Shown: positions 8,381 through 18,400 of the stretch, in pieces
How the letters are laid out: each line of letters opens with the position of its first letter
Numbering within the stretch: the first letter of the stretch is position 1
Origin: Chitinophaga horti
GTDB lineage: Bacteria > Bacteroidota > Bacteroidia > Chitinophagales > Chitinophagaceae
Direction: 5' to 3'
DNA length: 64,000 nt
Assembly: GCF_022867795.2 (NCBI RefSeq)
Contig: NZ_CP107006.1
Span: 3,038,001-3,102,000 of the forward strand
Made by a program: the position numbers and the translations under genes
Notes under the pieces: generated by a model
Database searches by the model: none
The model's input: the letters and a program-made list of their open reading frames with translations, nothing else
Told to the model about the DNA's origin: nothing

Positions 8381-8402
8381 TTGTATTTACGATACAAAAT
8401 TA
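8381..8402 (-). promoter_or_regulatory. Promoter with overlapping palindrome, tetX-like gene
   Basis: On the minus strand TAATTTTG (8402-8395) is a -7 box, and the perfect inverted repeat TTGTAT-5-ATACAA (8381-8397) overlaps its 3' end and the presumed transcription start. The start codon is 7 nt further on. The position fits a repressor operator. TAATTTTGTATCG here is identical to the cupin promoter at 5752-5740. Confidence 0.5.
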
Positions 8403-9155
8403 GCGCCGCCCGAGGGTGGAAAATTGTATAAATCGGTCGTTCGGGTTCTGCTTTAATTCCTTGGGCAAAACACCTGCCAGCTTCTTTACTTCTTTGATGA
8501 AATGCGACTGGTCGGCGAAGTTTTCTCCGGGGAACAGCTTCCCTTCTTTGATGCCTTTGAATGATGCGCGAAAGCGGAGGATGTTGCAATACACCTTCAA
8601 CGGAAGGCCTAAGTACTGCTGAAAATACCGGTTGATCTGCCGGCTGCTCCAGTATACCCGGTCCGACAGTTCTTTTACGGTGATAGCACCATTGGAGGCG
8701 AATATCAACTCAAATAATTGTTGCTTGCGGTTATCTATGTCGCCTTCCAACGCTGCCTGTATTTGCCGTGCTGCCTTCTCGCAGAAAACGTCAAAGTTTT
8801 GCATATCCGTTGCCTCGAAACCCCAGAAGCCGGCAGGCTGCCTGGTAGCGCTGTTTACGAGGTGGCTGACCGGTGTATGCAAAACGTATTCCGCAGCGAG
8901 TGGTTTAAAGCTGATCGCAAACGTAAGCCTGCCGGGAGGAATACTCGCCTGTTCCGGCTGCGTACCGATACCGAGCAGCGTGGCCGTAAAGCCCTGCCCT
9001 TCGGTGACCGAAAAGAACAAGTCGATACGCCCATCGGGCAGAATCACCACCTCTTTGCTGGTTGCAGCACGGTTGTGCAGCAGCCAGTAGCTTTCTACGT
9101 AAGGCGCCAGCGAGGCGTCGGGTGATTTTATTTGGTAAGCGATATCGTCGTTCAT
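8400..9155 (-). CDS. AraC-family regulator
   Basis: A 251-residue transcription factor. Residues 1-150 form an N-terminal ligand or sensor domain of the type often found before HTH_18 in Bacteroidota (YVESYWLLHN, VILPDGRIDLFF). Residues about 160-240 form the two-helix-turn-helix AraC DNA-binding domain: ITVKELSDRVYWSSRQINRYFQQYLGL and FADQSHFIKEVKKLAGVLP. The start ATG overlaps the stop of the cupin gene upstream (ATGA), so regulator and cupin are co-translated. The C-terminus stops 25 bp before the tetX-like start; that promoter lies over the end of this gene. Confidence 0.9.
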   Translation of the reverse strand: MNDDIAYQIKSPDASLAPYVESYWLLHNRAATSKEVVILPDGRIDLFFSVTEGQGFTATLLGIGTQPEQASIPPGRLTFAISFKPLAAEYVLHTPVSHLVNSATRQPAGFWGFEATDMQNFDVFCEKAARQIQAALEGDIDNRKQQLFELIFASNGAITVKELSDRVYWSSRQINRYFQQYLGLPLKVYCNILRFRASFKGIKEGKLFPGENFADQSHFIKEVKKLAGVLPKELKQNPNDRFIQFSTLGRR

Positions 9156-9646
9156 GTCCAGTACGTCAATGGTTGCCCCGTAATGGGGTCGGTGGAAGGC
9201 ACCGGCACAGCAGCTATCTTTACCCGGGCCGACGGCAGCTCACGCGGCGTGCCGTAATTCATATCATAATTGCGCCCATCCGGGTAACCGCCGATGCAAA
9301 TGACGTCATTCTCGCCACCCAGGTTCTTATGCGCTACACCGGCGGGGATCACCAGTACGTCGAACTTCTGAAGCCGTAACACCGGCCCGCTGATGCCGCC
9401 TAACTGCAAAGACGTGCGGCCTTCGATGAAACCTATTACTTCATGGGCGGTACTATGGTAATGATGATAGGTGAAGATGCCGGACCGCCAGTTATTGCGC
9501 CACCCGTTTTTACGGAATAGCTGCCGTACGTAACGGCCGGAGAAGAAACGCGGCAACGTGAGTGCCTGCGGATAGTACAGTACCGGCAAATGACTGTTCG
9601 GAAAATTACCCTCCGGGGGTACATGTATGGATTGAGGCGTTGTCAT
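9152..9646 (-). CDS. Cupin-domain protein (YjlB-like)
   Basis: A 164-residue cupin protein. Metal-ligand histidines are visible in TYHHYHSTAHEVIGFIEG and AGVAHKNLG, the two cupin motifs. The layout (N-terminal extension with FPNSHLPVLYY, cupin core, C-terminal GGYPDGRNYDMNYG) resembles YjlB-type proteins of unknown function. The start MTTPQS at 9646 is chosen over an ATG nine codons upstream because the extra residues look unlike the family start and would nearly reach the preceding stop. It overlaps the AraC regulator gene by 4 nt. Confidence 0.8.
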   Translation of the reverse strand: MTTPQSIHVPPEGNFPNSHLPVLYYPQALTLPRFFSGRYVRQLFRKNGWRNNWRSGIFTYHHYHSTAHEVIGFIEGRTSLQLGGISGPVLRLQKFDVLVIPAGVAHKNLGGENDVICIGGYPDGRNYDMNYGTPRELPSARVKIAAVPVPSTDPITGQPLTYWT

Positions 9647-9677
9647 GATGAATAAACATACCACAGTTTGCATGCCA

Positions 9678-11579
9678 TTATTGGCGGTCCCTCACGCTAA
9701 ATTGAAAAGATGTAGTACCCAGTTCGCCGTGATCACTCATCCCTTCTACTATCGCAATGAACCGGCCACGGATATCCGAACAGGGAAAACGCAACTCTAC
9801 ATCGCCCTGCTCATTGGTCACGACCGCAGGCGCCCAGTAGAGGGTATTACGATTGTCCGGCAGGGCCTTATCTTCCGGCAGTTCGAATGTACGCTCTGTG
9901 TAGAAGCCTTTTGTCATCACCATCTTGAATTTCTTTAAGAGTTCTTCTTCGGTATACTTAGGATAGTGATACGGCTGCCTGCGCACTTCATCTGCCGTAA
10001 ACCGGAACGGGTGCGACACCACCTGGTTACGCCGGGGCGAAATAAACTCTGAGTAGGTTACACCCTCTACCGGCTTTTTGCCGCTGTTGCAGGCCGGACA
10101 ATTCAGCATTCCACAGGCACCTACGTAATCCATATTCCCTTCGAACCTGGCAATGCTGTCGAGGTAGCCGAGGTACTTATCTCCAAACGCCCTGCCCTTT
10201 CCCTGCACTGTAAACTCTTTTAATGTTCGGCCATATTGCAGCAAACCCGGATCGACCGGCTTTTCCGCTGCTATAATATCCTTTGTACCCAGTGCATATA
10301 TTGGTTTGATGCGGCTGATCGCATTGAACGGGTCTTCGATATCTACCTTAAATTCCTTCTCGGAGAAGTACTTTACAAAGAAACGCCGGCCTGTAAACAA
10401 TTGCTCCGGCGTAAGATAAAACCGCCCATCTTCCCCCACCGTAGTCATATTCGTGATGCTCTTATTGTAGTTGAACAGCATCACGGAGGAAGGCATCTTG
10501 CCTTTCCCCGCTAACTGCCCCCGGATGCTATCGGGCAATAGCGGCTTTGCCGAGTTGCCATTCCATTGGTACGAAGCAACACTACTTGTGCGTAACAGCT
10601 GCTCCATAGCGGCGCTATCCGAATAAGCAGCTACATCATACACATCCTGCTTCAACTGCGTTGACACGTGGTAGTAATTGTCGATATCCCGTACATTCCG
10701 CGCATCTGCAAACAACTGATCCATCACGCGAACATTAAGTATCGCCTGTACCGGCTTGCCACCATAACCGGTCGTTTTAATCTTTAGCACGACTTCTTCC
10801 TTTGGCGCATACAACTCCTTCACCTCGCTGAACTGTATTTGCAATTTTCGCCCCTGGTGCAGGAAAACCAGTCTGCCTGTAACCGGTTTTAATTGTTCAT
10901 CGAACAACATAACCTCCGCAATACCACGCGGCATGTGTGCTATCGGCACTTTCACGGTCGCACTGTCTTGCACCGGTACGGCTGCGATAGACTGTAACAC
11001 GCCACGCGTCTGCATCCGCAGGTAAACGGTTTTCTTGTGGTTATAACGCGGACGAATACGAAAGGTGATCGTATCGCGATGATTGGCTATTAACTGTAAA
11101 GTATCTTCCGGTTTGAGTAATGTATCGCTCCTGCTTTGATATACCCTTCGCTTAATCGCCTGTGGCTCCTTCACTACCTGTATTCGGGAAGCCGCGTAAA
11201 AAACGGGGCTTGCGAAATAGGAATGGGCAGAATAGGCCTGTAATAAATAGTCGCCGGCTGTTAAGGTATCTGGCAGGTACACGTGGCCCTGCGACAAGCC
11301 GTTCGTAATCGGGTACATCTCTTTCCACATCACCGAATCACCATGAGAGAGTTGCAGGTATAAGATCTTGTCCTGCGCAGACAGCATCAGCTTTTGCGCG
11401 TCCAGCGACCAGGCCGAAAACCAGAGGTCTTCGCCAGCGATGTAAATATCCTTATTCGTGCGGAGATACAGGGAGGTTTGAGGCGGCAGTTCGCCCATCT
11501 GCGCGGCCAGTGAGTCCAGCTTTTGAGCAGAGAGGTGTTGAACAGATAGTAAGCAAACAATGCAGATGAGCCATTTCAT
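9678..11579 (-). CDS. Large secreted protein with macroglobulin-like (MG2) domain
   Basis: A 633-residue exported protein: signal peptide (KWLICIVCLLSVQHLSAQ) followed by TSLYLRTNKDIYIAGEDLWF, the typical first strand of the MG2/alpha-2-macroglobulin-like domain found in many Bacteroidota surface proteins. Further beta-sandwich repeats follow to about residue 300. A CGMLNCPACNSGK segment near residue 490 gives three close cysteines of unknown role. No carboxypeptidase-regulatory plug or barrel is visible, so it is not a TonB receptor. Function unknown; known relatives are often encoded next to TonB-dependent systems. Its stop is about 30 nt upstream of the cupin start, so it may head that operon. 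Confidence 0.7.
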   Translation of the reverse strand: MKWLICIVCLLSVQHLSAQKLDSLAAQMGELPPQTSLYLRTNKDIYIAGEDLWFSAWSLDAQKLMLSAQDKILYLQLSHGDSVMWKEMYPITNGLSQGHVYLPDTLTAGDYLLQAYSAHSYFASPVFYAASRIQVVKEPQAIKRRVYQSRSDTLLKPEDTLQLIANHRDTITFRIRPRYNHKKTVYLRMQTRGVLQSIAAVPVQDSATVKVPIAHMPRGIAEVMLFDEQLKPVTGRLVFLHQGRKLQIQFSEVKELYAPKEEVVLKIKTTGYGGKPVQAILNVRVMDQLFADARNVRDIDNYYHVSTQLKQDVYDVAAYSDSAAMEQLLRTSSVASYQWNGNSAKPLLPDSIRGQLAGKGKMPSSVMLFNYNKSITNMTTVGEDGRFYLTPEQLFTGRRFFVKYFSEKEFKVDIEDPFNAISRIKPIYALGTKDIIAAEKPVDPGLLQYGRTLKEFTVQGKGRAFGDKYLGYLDSIARFEGNMDYVGACGMLNCPACNSGKKPVEGVTYSEFISPRRNQVVSHPFRFTADEVRRQPYHYPKYTEEELLKKFKMVMTKGFYTERTFELPEDKALPDNRNTLYWAPAVVTNEQGDVELRFPCSDIRGRFIAIVEGMSDHGELGTTSFQFSVRDRQ

Positions 11580-11827
11580 GCTGTTACGTAAGTTTTAAGC
11601 GCCGATACACGGAAGATACGAAAAACGAAAATAAAAGGCAGGAGGAAACAAGCCCCCTGCCCGTAAAACGTATACGGAGCAGCGTTAGACTTCTTTTTCC
11701 AGTATGTCAAAGAACTTGTCAAGGTAACTCGCCATGAAAGCATCTTACGACGGTAAGCATGACGTAGCACACGGGCGAACCTTTTGTCCGCCTGCATTGC
11801 TTCCTTTTTTTACAGCACCAAACACGC
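11580..11827. other. Intergenic stretch with hairpin and a doubtful mini-ORF
   Basis: The stretch between the secreted protein gene and the unknown gene at 11828 holds a minus-strand hairpin, GGCAGGGGG (11661-11653) with CCTCCTGCC (11645-11637), one mismatch, followed by TTTTATTTT; it is a good terminator candidate. Just upstream of it on the minus strand is a 16-codon frame, MASYLDKFFDILEKEV, ending before the hairpin. It has no visible support as a gene. Confidence 0.4.
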
Positions 11828-12475
11828 TTAGCCACTCGTGTAGACGGGCATTCGCGAATTGCCAGTTTTTTTACAAATTGCGTGTGCCTCCGTGTCCGCA
11901 ACCCGACACTTCACACATGCGACTACCTGCAATTCCGTGGTCTCTATAGCTAACTCACTCCTGCACTCATTCCCCGGCAAATCCCTCGCAATCACCACCA
12001 CCCTGCCCCCTACCGGCATCTCCGCAGGCACATAACCAAACCAATCACCTCCCTCACTATCTGCCACACCCGCCTCCAGCAGCTGCCCATCCGCCCCGTA
12101 CACCTCCACTACTACTTCCGCCACACGGAAGTTATCCGTCGCATGTACCCTCACACGCCCTTTCTCCACGAGTACCTCATGTACTTCAGGCGCTACCAGA
12201 AAGTCGGCAATCGCCAGGTTATGCACGTTCAACGCCTTGCTGAGGCCTGCTTTATACAATGCTTTTAAACCGGCGTTACCACGCACCCGGGCCGACCATT
12301 CCGCTGCTTTCTTAAAATCGGCTTTCGTGCGCTCCTGGTCAGGCGTGCCCAGACCGGGACGTTTACGCGGGGCCTTGGCGATAATCTCTTCGCCATAACG
12401 GGTGTATATGACTACCTGCTTGCCGAACATGCCGCGCGCACCGCTGGATATGGCGTTAAAATGTTTCCGTTTCAT
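11828..12475 (-). CDS. Hypothetical protein, basic N-terminus
   Basis: A 215-residue protein that I do not recognise. The start at MKRKHFNAISSGARGMFG is preferred over an ATG 17 codons upstream because the upstream residues are proline-rich and unlike a protein start. The N-terminal 75 residues are very basic (GKQVVIYTRYGEEIIAKAP, KRPGLGTPDQERTKADFKKA) and recall the start of DUF6266-like proteins of Bacteroidota. The middle is a beta-rich Val-rich domain. The last about 35 residues (after ELAIETTEL) are Cys/Lys-rich and look out of character, possibly a frame change near 11930. It has a strong terminator-like hairpin about 170 bp downstream. Confidence 0.55.
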   Translation of the reverse strand: MKRKHFNAISSGARGMFGKQVVIYTRYGEEIIAKAPRKRPGLGTPDQERTKADFKKAAEWSARVRGNAGLKALYKAGLSKALNVHNLAIADFLVAPEVHEVLVEKGRVRVHATDNFRVAEVVVEVYGADGQLLEAGVADSEGGDWFGYVPAEMPVGGRVVVIARDLPGNECRSELAIETTELQVVACVKCRVADTEAHAICKKTGNSRMPVYTSG

Positions 12476-12611
12476 GTGCTGTTTTTGGGCAAAGGTGGGG
12501 CATCCGGGGGGAGGTACATGACGCACTTTCGTGCAAAAAAAGGGACACTTTCGGGCAAATTTGGGATCGGATGGTTCAGTGATGGTTGGGTGAGGGTTGG
12601 GCAGGCCTGTC

Positions 12612-12641
12612 GGAAAGAAAAATCCCGGGGATTGCCCGGGA
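12612..12641 (-). terminator. Terminator after the phosphoesterase gene
   Basis: On the minus strand TCCCGGG (12641-12635), a 5-nt loop and CCCGGGA (12629-12623) are followed by TTTTTCTTT. It lies 7 nt past the stop of the metallophosphoesterase gene and is a clear intrinsic terminator for the SusC/SusD operon. Confidence 0.85.
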
Positions 12642-12647
12642 CTTTCG

Positions 12648-13844
12648 TCATCGTGTTGCCTTTACTTCATACTGCCCTACTTCGGTGCCGTCGTCACCCA
12701 GCATCCTTAACTGCAGTTTTCGCCGGTCGGCGGTCACTTTAATGAGGGTGCGCCGCCCTTCCTTCGGACCGCCGCCGATCACGATCGGGTAGTGGTGGGT
12801 GGCGGGGTCGGCGGGGTGAACGCCGTAGCGGTGGGTATGGCCGCAAATCATCAGGTCGATGCCGGCTTTATTGAAGAGTGGATGAAATAGCTGCCTGCAA
12901 TGCATAGACCCATGCCCCTCGCCGGAATGAAACACCGGGATGTGCATCATTACCACGCGGAATGGCGCTTTAAGGAACTCAGGGCGCTGTAAAGCCTGCT
13001 CCAGCCAGTGGGCCTGCCGCTCGCGGTAGTCGTCGAAGGCGACGAGCTGGCTGTACTCGGCATGATCATCTGCCTTATCTTCCCCGGTATCCAGCACAAT
13101 GAAATGTACCGGGCCCCGGGTGAAGGAAAAGTAGTACTGGTTGCCCGGATTATTGAAATATTCCGGCAGTTGACGGGCGTATTTACCGCGTGTTTCATGA
13201 TTACCGCGGGCCAGCATGAACGGTGTTTGCGAGGCAAACAACGAGGTGACCGGCGTAAGCAAGTGATCAATCAACTGTTGTTCGTCGGTCTGAAAGTCGA
13301 ACATATCGCCGTTCAGGAACACGAAGTCGTACGGGTCTTTACCGTTATGTTGCATGAGGTGCGCAAAGGATGCCGGGCGATCGTGAATGTCGTTCAGCAC
13401 GATCCACGACACTTCACCGGCCCCGATAGCCGGCGTGGTAAAATGAAACACTTCGCTGTTCGCGGTGTCGCCCCAGGTCATCAGGTAAGGTTGAAAATCC
13501 ACGATCTGCTTTGAGCATACGCGGTAAGCGTAGCGGGTGCCGGGTTGCAGGCCTTTCAGCACTACCTGGTGTACACGGGTGTTTGCGGCCAGCAGGCCCA
13601 GTTCCGCTTCCGGCAGGGCTTTGCGATCGGTGGTGCTTTCCCCGTACTCGACCCAGCTGCTCGCAGGTGCATCGGTTATCCAGCGGATGATGACGCTGTC
13701 GTTGGTGAGGCATTGCAGGTACGGCGGCGTCAGGAACCGGATGCCTGCAGGTGCTTTCACATATTCGTGTTTCAGGGTCGAAGGCATCAGGCCGATAAGG
13801 CCTGCTTTTGCGATGTCCCCAAGAAAGTTTCTCCTGTTGTGCAT
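12648..13844 (-). CDS. Purple acid phosphatase-like metallophosphoesterase
   Basis: A 398-residue exported phosphoesterase. The N-terminus NRRNFLGDIAKAGLIGLMP is a Tat-like signal. Residues about 35-140 form a fibronectin III-like N-terminal domain as in purple acid phosphatases (PYLQCLTNDSVIIRW). The catalytic domain shows the calcineurin-type metal motifs in order: NDIHD, NGDMFD, RGNHE, MHIPVFHS and GHTHRYG. It is the last gene after susD (10 nt gap) and is followed by a terminator, so it probably hydrolyses a phosphate ester or phosphorylated glycan imported by that SusC/SusD pair. Substrate unknown. Confidence 0.88.
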   Translation of the reverse strand: MHNRRNFLGDIAKAGLIGLMPSTLKHEYVKAPAGIRFLTPPYLQCLTNDSVIIRWITDAPASSWVEYGESTTDRKALPEAELGLLAANTRVHQVVLKGLQPGTRYAYRVCSKQIVDFQPYLMTWGDTANSEVFHFTTPAIGAGEVSWIVLNDIHDRPASFAHLMQHNGKDPYDFVFLNGDMFDFQTDEQQLIDHLLTPVTSLFASQTPFMLARGNHETRGKYARQLPEYFNNPGNQYYFSFTRGPVHFIVLDTGEDKADDHAEYSQLVAFDDYRERQAHWLEQALQRPEFLKAPFRVVMMHIPVFHSGEGHGSMHCRQLFHPLFNKAGIDLMICGHTHRYGVHPADPATHHYPIVIGGGPKEGRRTLIKVTADRRKLQLRMLGDDGTEVGQYEVKATR

Positions 13845-13854
13845 GATGATAAGC

Positions 13855-15435
13855 TTACTGCCTGTAACCTAAATGTTGATTCAGCTTCGGATTAAGAATG
13901 ATTTCTGACGCGGGGATCGGGTATACACGGCGGTATTCGTCCTTATTGGTTTTATAGCCCCAGCTGTCTTCATACTTACCAAAACGGATGAGGTCATTTC
14001 TTCTCCAGGCTTCCCAGCTCAGTTCGCGGGCACGTTCTGGCAGTAACTCTTCCAGCGTAATGCTGTTAAATGGTGTGGCCTTACGGATGGTGCGTAACTG
14101 GTTCACCAATCCCAGCGCACTTTCGCCTCTGGTGGCAGCAGCACCACGCAGGATGGCTTCGGCTTTCATGAGCAGGATATCGGCGTATCGGAATACCGGC
14201 ACATCGTTGCTGGCATCGCGGGTTACGGCGCTTACATCCGGCGAATACTTAATGCTGCGATAACCTTTCGCTTTACCCAGTTCATCGCCACCTACTTCAA
14301 ACAGGTTGGGATTGGTGAGGGTCACGTTCGGCGTAAATTCCAGGTGGTAGTCGATCGGCGTGGTGCCGTCGGCACCGGTATAACTGGCGTCCATACCGCG
14401 TTTAGTGGTTTTTATGAGGATAGGCTGACCATCATTATCATACTGTTTACCGGTTAACCAGGCCTGCGTACGTACGTCGTTCGGCTCGTTAAAGTTCTCG
14501 TAGTATTCCGGCAAAGTGCTCACCGGGCCGTCGATCAGGTAGGCCAGTCCGTACTTCTTCTGCAAAGCATAATGCAGCCCGAACCAGGTATACTGTTGTC
14601 CTTTACCTTGCGACCAATCAAACGGGATGGCAAAGATGATCTCTTTAATATGCGGACCGTTATTCGCAGCGAAGATGGATTTAAAGTCTTCGGTGAGCGC
14701 AAATTTACCGCTGGCGATAATTGTATCACACATCGCCACCGCATCGTCATAACGGTTTTCGCCCGCATACACCTGTGCATTCAGATACATCTTGGCGAGT
14801 ATCGCCGCAGCCCCGAATTTTGTCATACGGCCATAAGTATCCGTATTTACATCTGCACTTAACAGCGGCATCACTGCTTTCAGTTCCTGTTCGATGAAGG
14901 CGAATACTTCTTTACGCGGCCGCTGCGTTGGCAAAGCAGTATCACCAAAAGAAGTGTTTACCGGGATATCGCCAAACAAATCCATCATATGAAAGAAGCT
15001 GAGCGCGCGCAATGCACGTACTTCGGCGGCGATCTTTTCTTTGGAAGGGCTTTCCGGTGCCTGTTGGAAGAGCGACAACAACTGGTTACAGTTACTGATG
15101 ATCCCGAAGCCCCAGCGCCAGGCGGAGCCGATATGCGAATGGGTCTGGTTCCAGGTATGCAGGTGCTCCTGCTGAAAACGCGCGCCATCATACCAGTTAC
15201 CGGCACGGGCAGGCAGAATGGCTTCGTCGGTTACCAGCGTTTGCAGGTACCACCAATGCACGCAATAAGAGGGACGTAGTTTGCTGTAAGCCGAGCCGGT
15301 AGCCAACACCAGCTGCTCTTCCGTTTTTGGAAAGTTATCGGGCGTTAATTCATTTTCTACGGGCAGGTCCAGGTCGGTACAGGCGCTGGTCAGTGCCAGT
15401 GCTGCAAATGCTATTAATTTATGATACAGTTTCAT
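13855..15435 (-). CDS. SusD/RagB-family outer-membrane lipoprotein
   Basis: A 526-residue surface lipoprotein. The signal peptide ends in the lipobox ALTSAC, with Cys19 as the lipidated residue, followed by the usual TDLDLPVENELTPDNF start of the SusD fold. The C-terminal region has RARELSWEAWRRNDLIRFGKY, the conserved RagB/SusD signature. It binds the ligand at the cell surface and caps the TonB-dependent transporter encoded 11 nt upstream. Associated with a phosphoesterase downstream and an ECF sigma/FecR pair upstream. Confidence 0.93.
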   Translation of the reverse strand: MKLYHKLIAFAALALTSACTDLDLPVENELTPDNFPKTEEQLVLATGSAYSKLRPSYCVHWWYLQTLVTDEAILPARAGNWYDGARFQQEHLHTWNQTHSHIGSAWRWGFGIISNCNQLLSLFQQAPESPSKEKIAAEVRALRALSFFHMMDLFGDIPVNTSFGDTALPTQRPRKEVFAFIEQELKAVMPLLSADVNTDTYGRMTKFGAAAILAKMYLNAQVYAGENRYDDAVAMCDTIIASGKFALTEDFKSIFAANNGPHIKEIIFAIPFDWSQGKGQQYTWFGLHYALQKKYGLAYLIDGPVSTLPEYYENFNEPNDVRTQAWLTGKQYDNDGQPILIKTTKRGMDASYTGADGTTPIDYHLEFTPNVTLTNPNLFEVGGDELGKAKGYRSIKYSPDVSAVTRDASNDVPVFRYADILLMKAEAILRGAAATRGESALGLVNQLRTIRKATPFNSITLEELLPERARELSWEAWRRNDLIRFGKYEDSWGYKTNKDEYRRVYPIPASEIILNPKLNQHLGYRQ

Positions 15436-15446
15436 GGTCGATTCGC

Positions 15447-18400
15447 TTAAAAGGTGACGTTAAGCCCCAGCATCAAAGTGCGGGTGCGTGGATAATAGTT
15501 GCGGTTGTCGATACCGGGTGTTAATCCACCCAGGTTCACTTCCGGGTCAATACCCTTGTATTTCGTCAATACGGCAATATTGTTACCGGTTACGTATAAA
15601 CGGAAATTGGACAAACCGCGCACGTTCCTGAAGGTGTAACCCAGGCTGGCATTGTCCAGGCGCAGGTAAGAGGCATCTTCGATGTAACGGTCCGACTGGC
15701 GGAAGGCGTTGCCATCTTCCGGGCTTTCATCCGATAAGGATACCGGCATATTGTAGTTCTCTGCTTCGTTCGGGTGGTTCAGGCTCGCCAGGGTGGAGTT
15801 GAATACTTTGTTACCGAAGGAACCACGCAGGAATATATTCAGGTCGAAGTTGTGATACGTAAAGCTGTTGCTCCAGCCCAGTAACAACTTAGGCTGCGCG
15901 TTGCCGGCATAGAAGTAATCCTGGTGATCAACGGGATCGGTCGTTACACCGCCTTTTTTGCTATAGAACTGCGATACGCCATTCGCATCTTTCCCTGCAT
16001 AACGGAAGGTGAAGAACTGCCCAACGGGATAACCCGCTTTCAGCAACTGCACCGGCAGGTTACTTTGTCCCTGACCGTTCGGGAAGCCCTGTGGGATAGA
16101 GTCTGACGAGAAGCTGCTATTGGAGAGCGATTCGAGTTTATTGCGGTTGTGTGCGATGTTGAGGCTCGTTTTCCAGGTGAAGTTTTTGTTCACCACCGGC
16201 GTTGCATCTACCGTTAACTCATATCCTTTGTTAGAAATATCGCCTACGTTCGCGGTATACCTGTTTACAAAATATTGTACGGTGGATACGGTATACTCCC
16301 AGATGAGATCTGTGGTTTTCTTATCATAATACTCAGCGGTGATGTTCAGGCGGCCTTTCAGCAGGCTTGCATCCACCGCGAGGTTTACCATGGCTGTTTT
16401 CTCCCAACGTAAGTCCGGATTGGCGTTCTGCGTCGCGAACACGGCGGTGGTGAAGTTACCGTTGTAGTAGAACGTGCCGGCAGCACCGTAACGGATCTTA
16501 GAGATCAACGGATTAAAGCCGAGTGAGTTGCCCGTAACGCCATACCCTACACGTAATTTCAGGTCGTCGAACAGGTGTTGCCCGCGCATAAAATCTTCCT
16601 CTGTAATACGCCAGGCCACAGAGCCTGCAGGGAAGGTACCCCAGCGATTGTTCTTACCGAAAGCGGAGGAACCATCCCGACGGAGCGACAACTGTGCGAT
16701 ATACTTGCCTTTGTAGTCGTAGTTCGCCCTGCCGTAAAACGAGATCAGGCGCAGTTTTTCATAGATGTTGGTGCCCCAGTCGGTACGAAAGTTGCCGACC
16801 GGACTACCCAGCCCGATGTTACTATACCCGAGATCATCGCTCGGGAAGTTGCGGTTATTGGCCTGGAAGCCATCGCCGTTTACATCCTGCTGCCAGCTGT
16901 AACCTGCGAGCAGTTTGATGTTGTGCGACTGCAAACGTTTATCGTACGTGAAGTACGACTCCAGCATGTTACGGGTGTTTTCGTAAGACGAGCGGTATGC
17001 TTCGCCATTGAGGCCGAGCTTCAGCGTATAATCGCTATTGAAGTACTGACCGCGGTTGGCGATCTCTTTCTGAGTGCTGACGCTCAAATTATATTTCAGA
17101 TCGAACGGCAGCTTTACCTGTGCGGATGCGTTTAACAGGAAGACGTTCGTCTTCAGTTCTTCTTTTGCTTTTTCCTGCAGGGATACCGGGTTGTAATACA
17201 GCTGGCGGGTCAGGTCTTCATTGAATTCACCGGACGCGTTTTTCACCGATACCGTAGGCACATAACGTTGTGCATTGTACAGGATGAGGTCCTGGTCGGG
17301 ACTTTTTGCCGCTACACTCGAAGAGTTGCTGAGCGTAAGACCCAGTGTAAGGTGATCGTTCAGCGCCTTCTGGCTTAAGTTGAGGCGACCGATAATACGA
17401 CTGAGGTCACTGCCCTTTAGGATGCCCTTATGCTGGAAATAGTTAACACTGGCGGAATACATCGTTTGCTCTGTACCACCGCTCAGGTTCACGTTATGGT
17501 TCTGCACGAAGCCCGTACGTGTAACTTCCTCCTGCCAGTCAGTATCCGCCCCTTGTTCGTCGGCCGGTTTGGCAGACTTACCCATCTTCGCGAGATAAGC
17601 GGCACGTTCGGAGGCGTCCATCATTTCGAGCAGACCAGTAGCCTGATCTACACCGGCATAGCCACTATACGTCACCACCGTTTTGCCCTTCGCACCCCGG
17701 CGCGTGGTGATTATGATCACACCATTCGCCGCGCGGGTGCCGTAAATCGCAGTAGCAGAGGCGTCTTTCAACACATCGATGCTTTCGATATCATCCGGCG
17801 CGATCAGTTTAAAGTCTGCACCGGGAATACCATCGATCACATAAAAAGGCTCTTGTGCAGCGCCGGTCCTTAAGGTAGACGGGCCGCGCAAACTAATAGA
17901 AGGCGCCGCATTCGGATCGCCGGAACGGCTCACTGTAAGACCGGCAACTTTACCCTGGAGCAATTGCGCAGGACTGTTCAAACCGCCGCGGTTAAAGGCT
18001 TCGCGGTTCACCGTACTCACGGAACCACTTAACAGTTTACGGCTTTGCGTACCGTAACCTACCACTACCACTTCTGTTAAAGCGCTGGAAGAAGCCGCCA
18101 GCAACACTTCGATGTTCAGCGTCTGATCGCCGGCCAATACTACACCCGTCATCTTCTGCGCCTGGAAAGACATGCAGCTGATCTCCAGGGTATACGTGCC
18201 CGCTGGTGCAGGCAGCACAAAGCGGCCTTCCGCATCGGATACCACGCCCTTATTCAGCGCGGCGATCTTCACCGTGGCGCCAGGTACGGGATTGTTATCT
18301 TTATCTTTAATTACACCGGTGATGCGACCCTGTGCCTGTACAGGCTTGTGGTACACCACGATGTTTTTTCCTTCTTCTTCGAACTTCAGTTGTTTCCTGC

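Noticed and set aside
11576..11797. A 73-codon minus-strand frame and a 16-codon frame before the hairpin
   Set aside because: The longer one runs through a terminator-like hairpin and has no recognisable feature; the shorter one has only a plausible composition. Mentioned but not called as genes.
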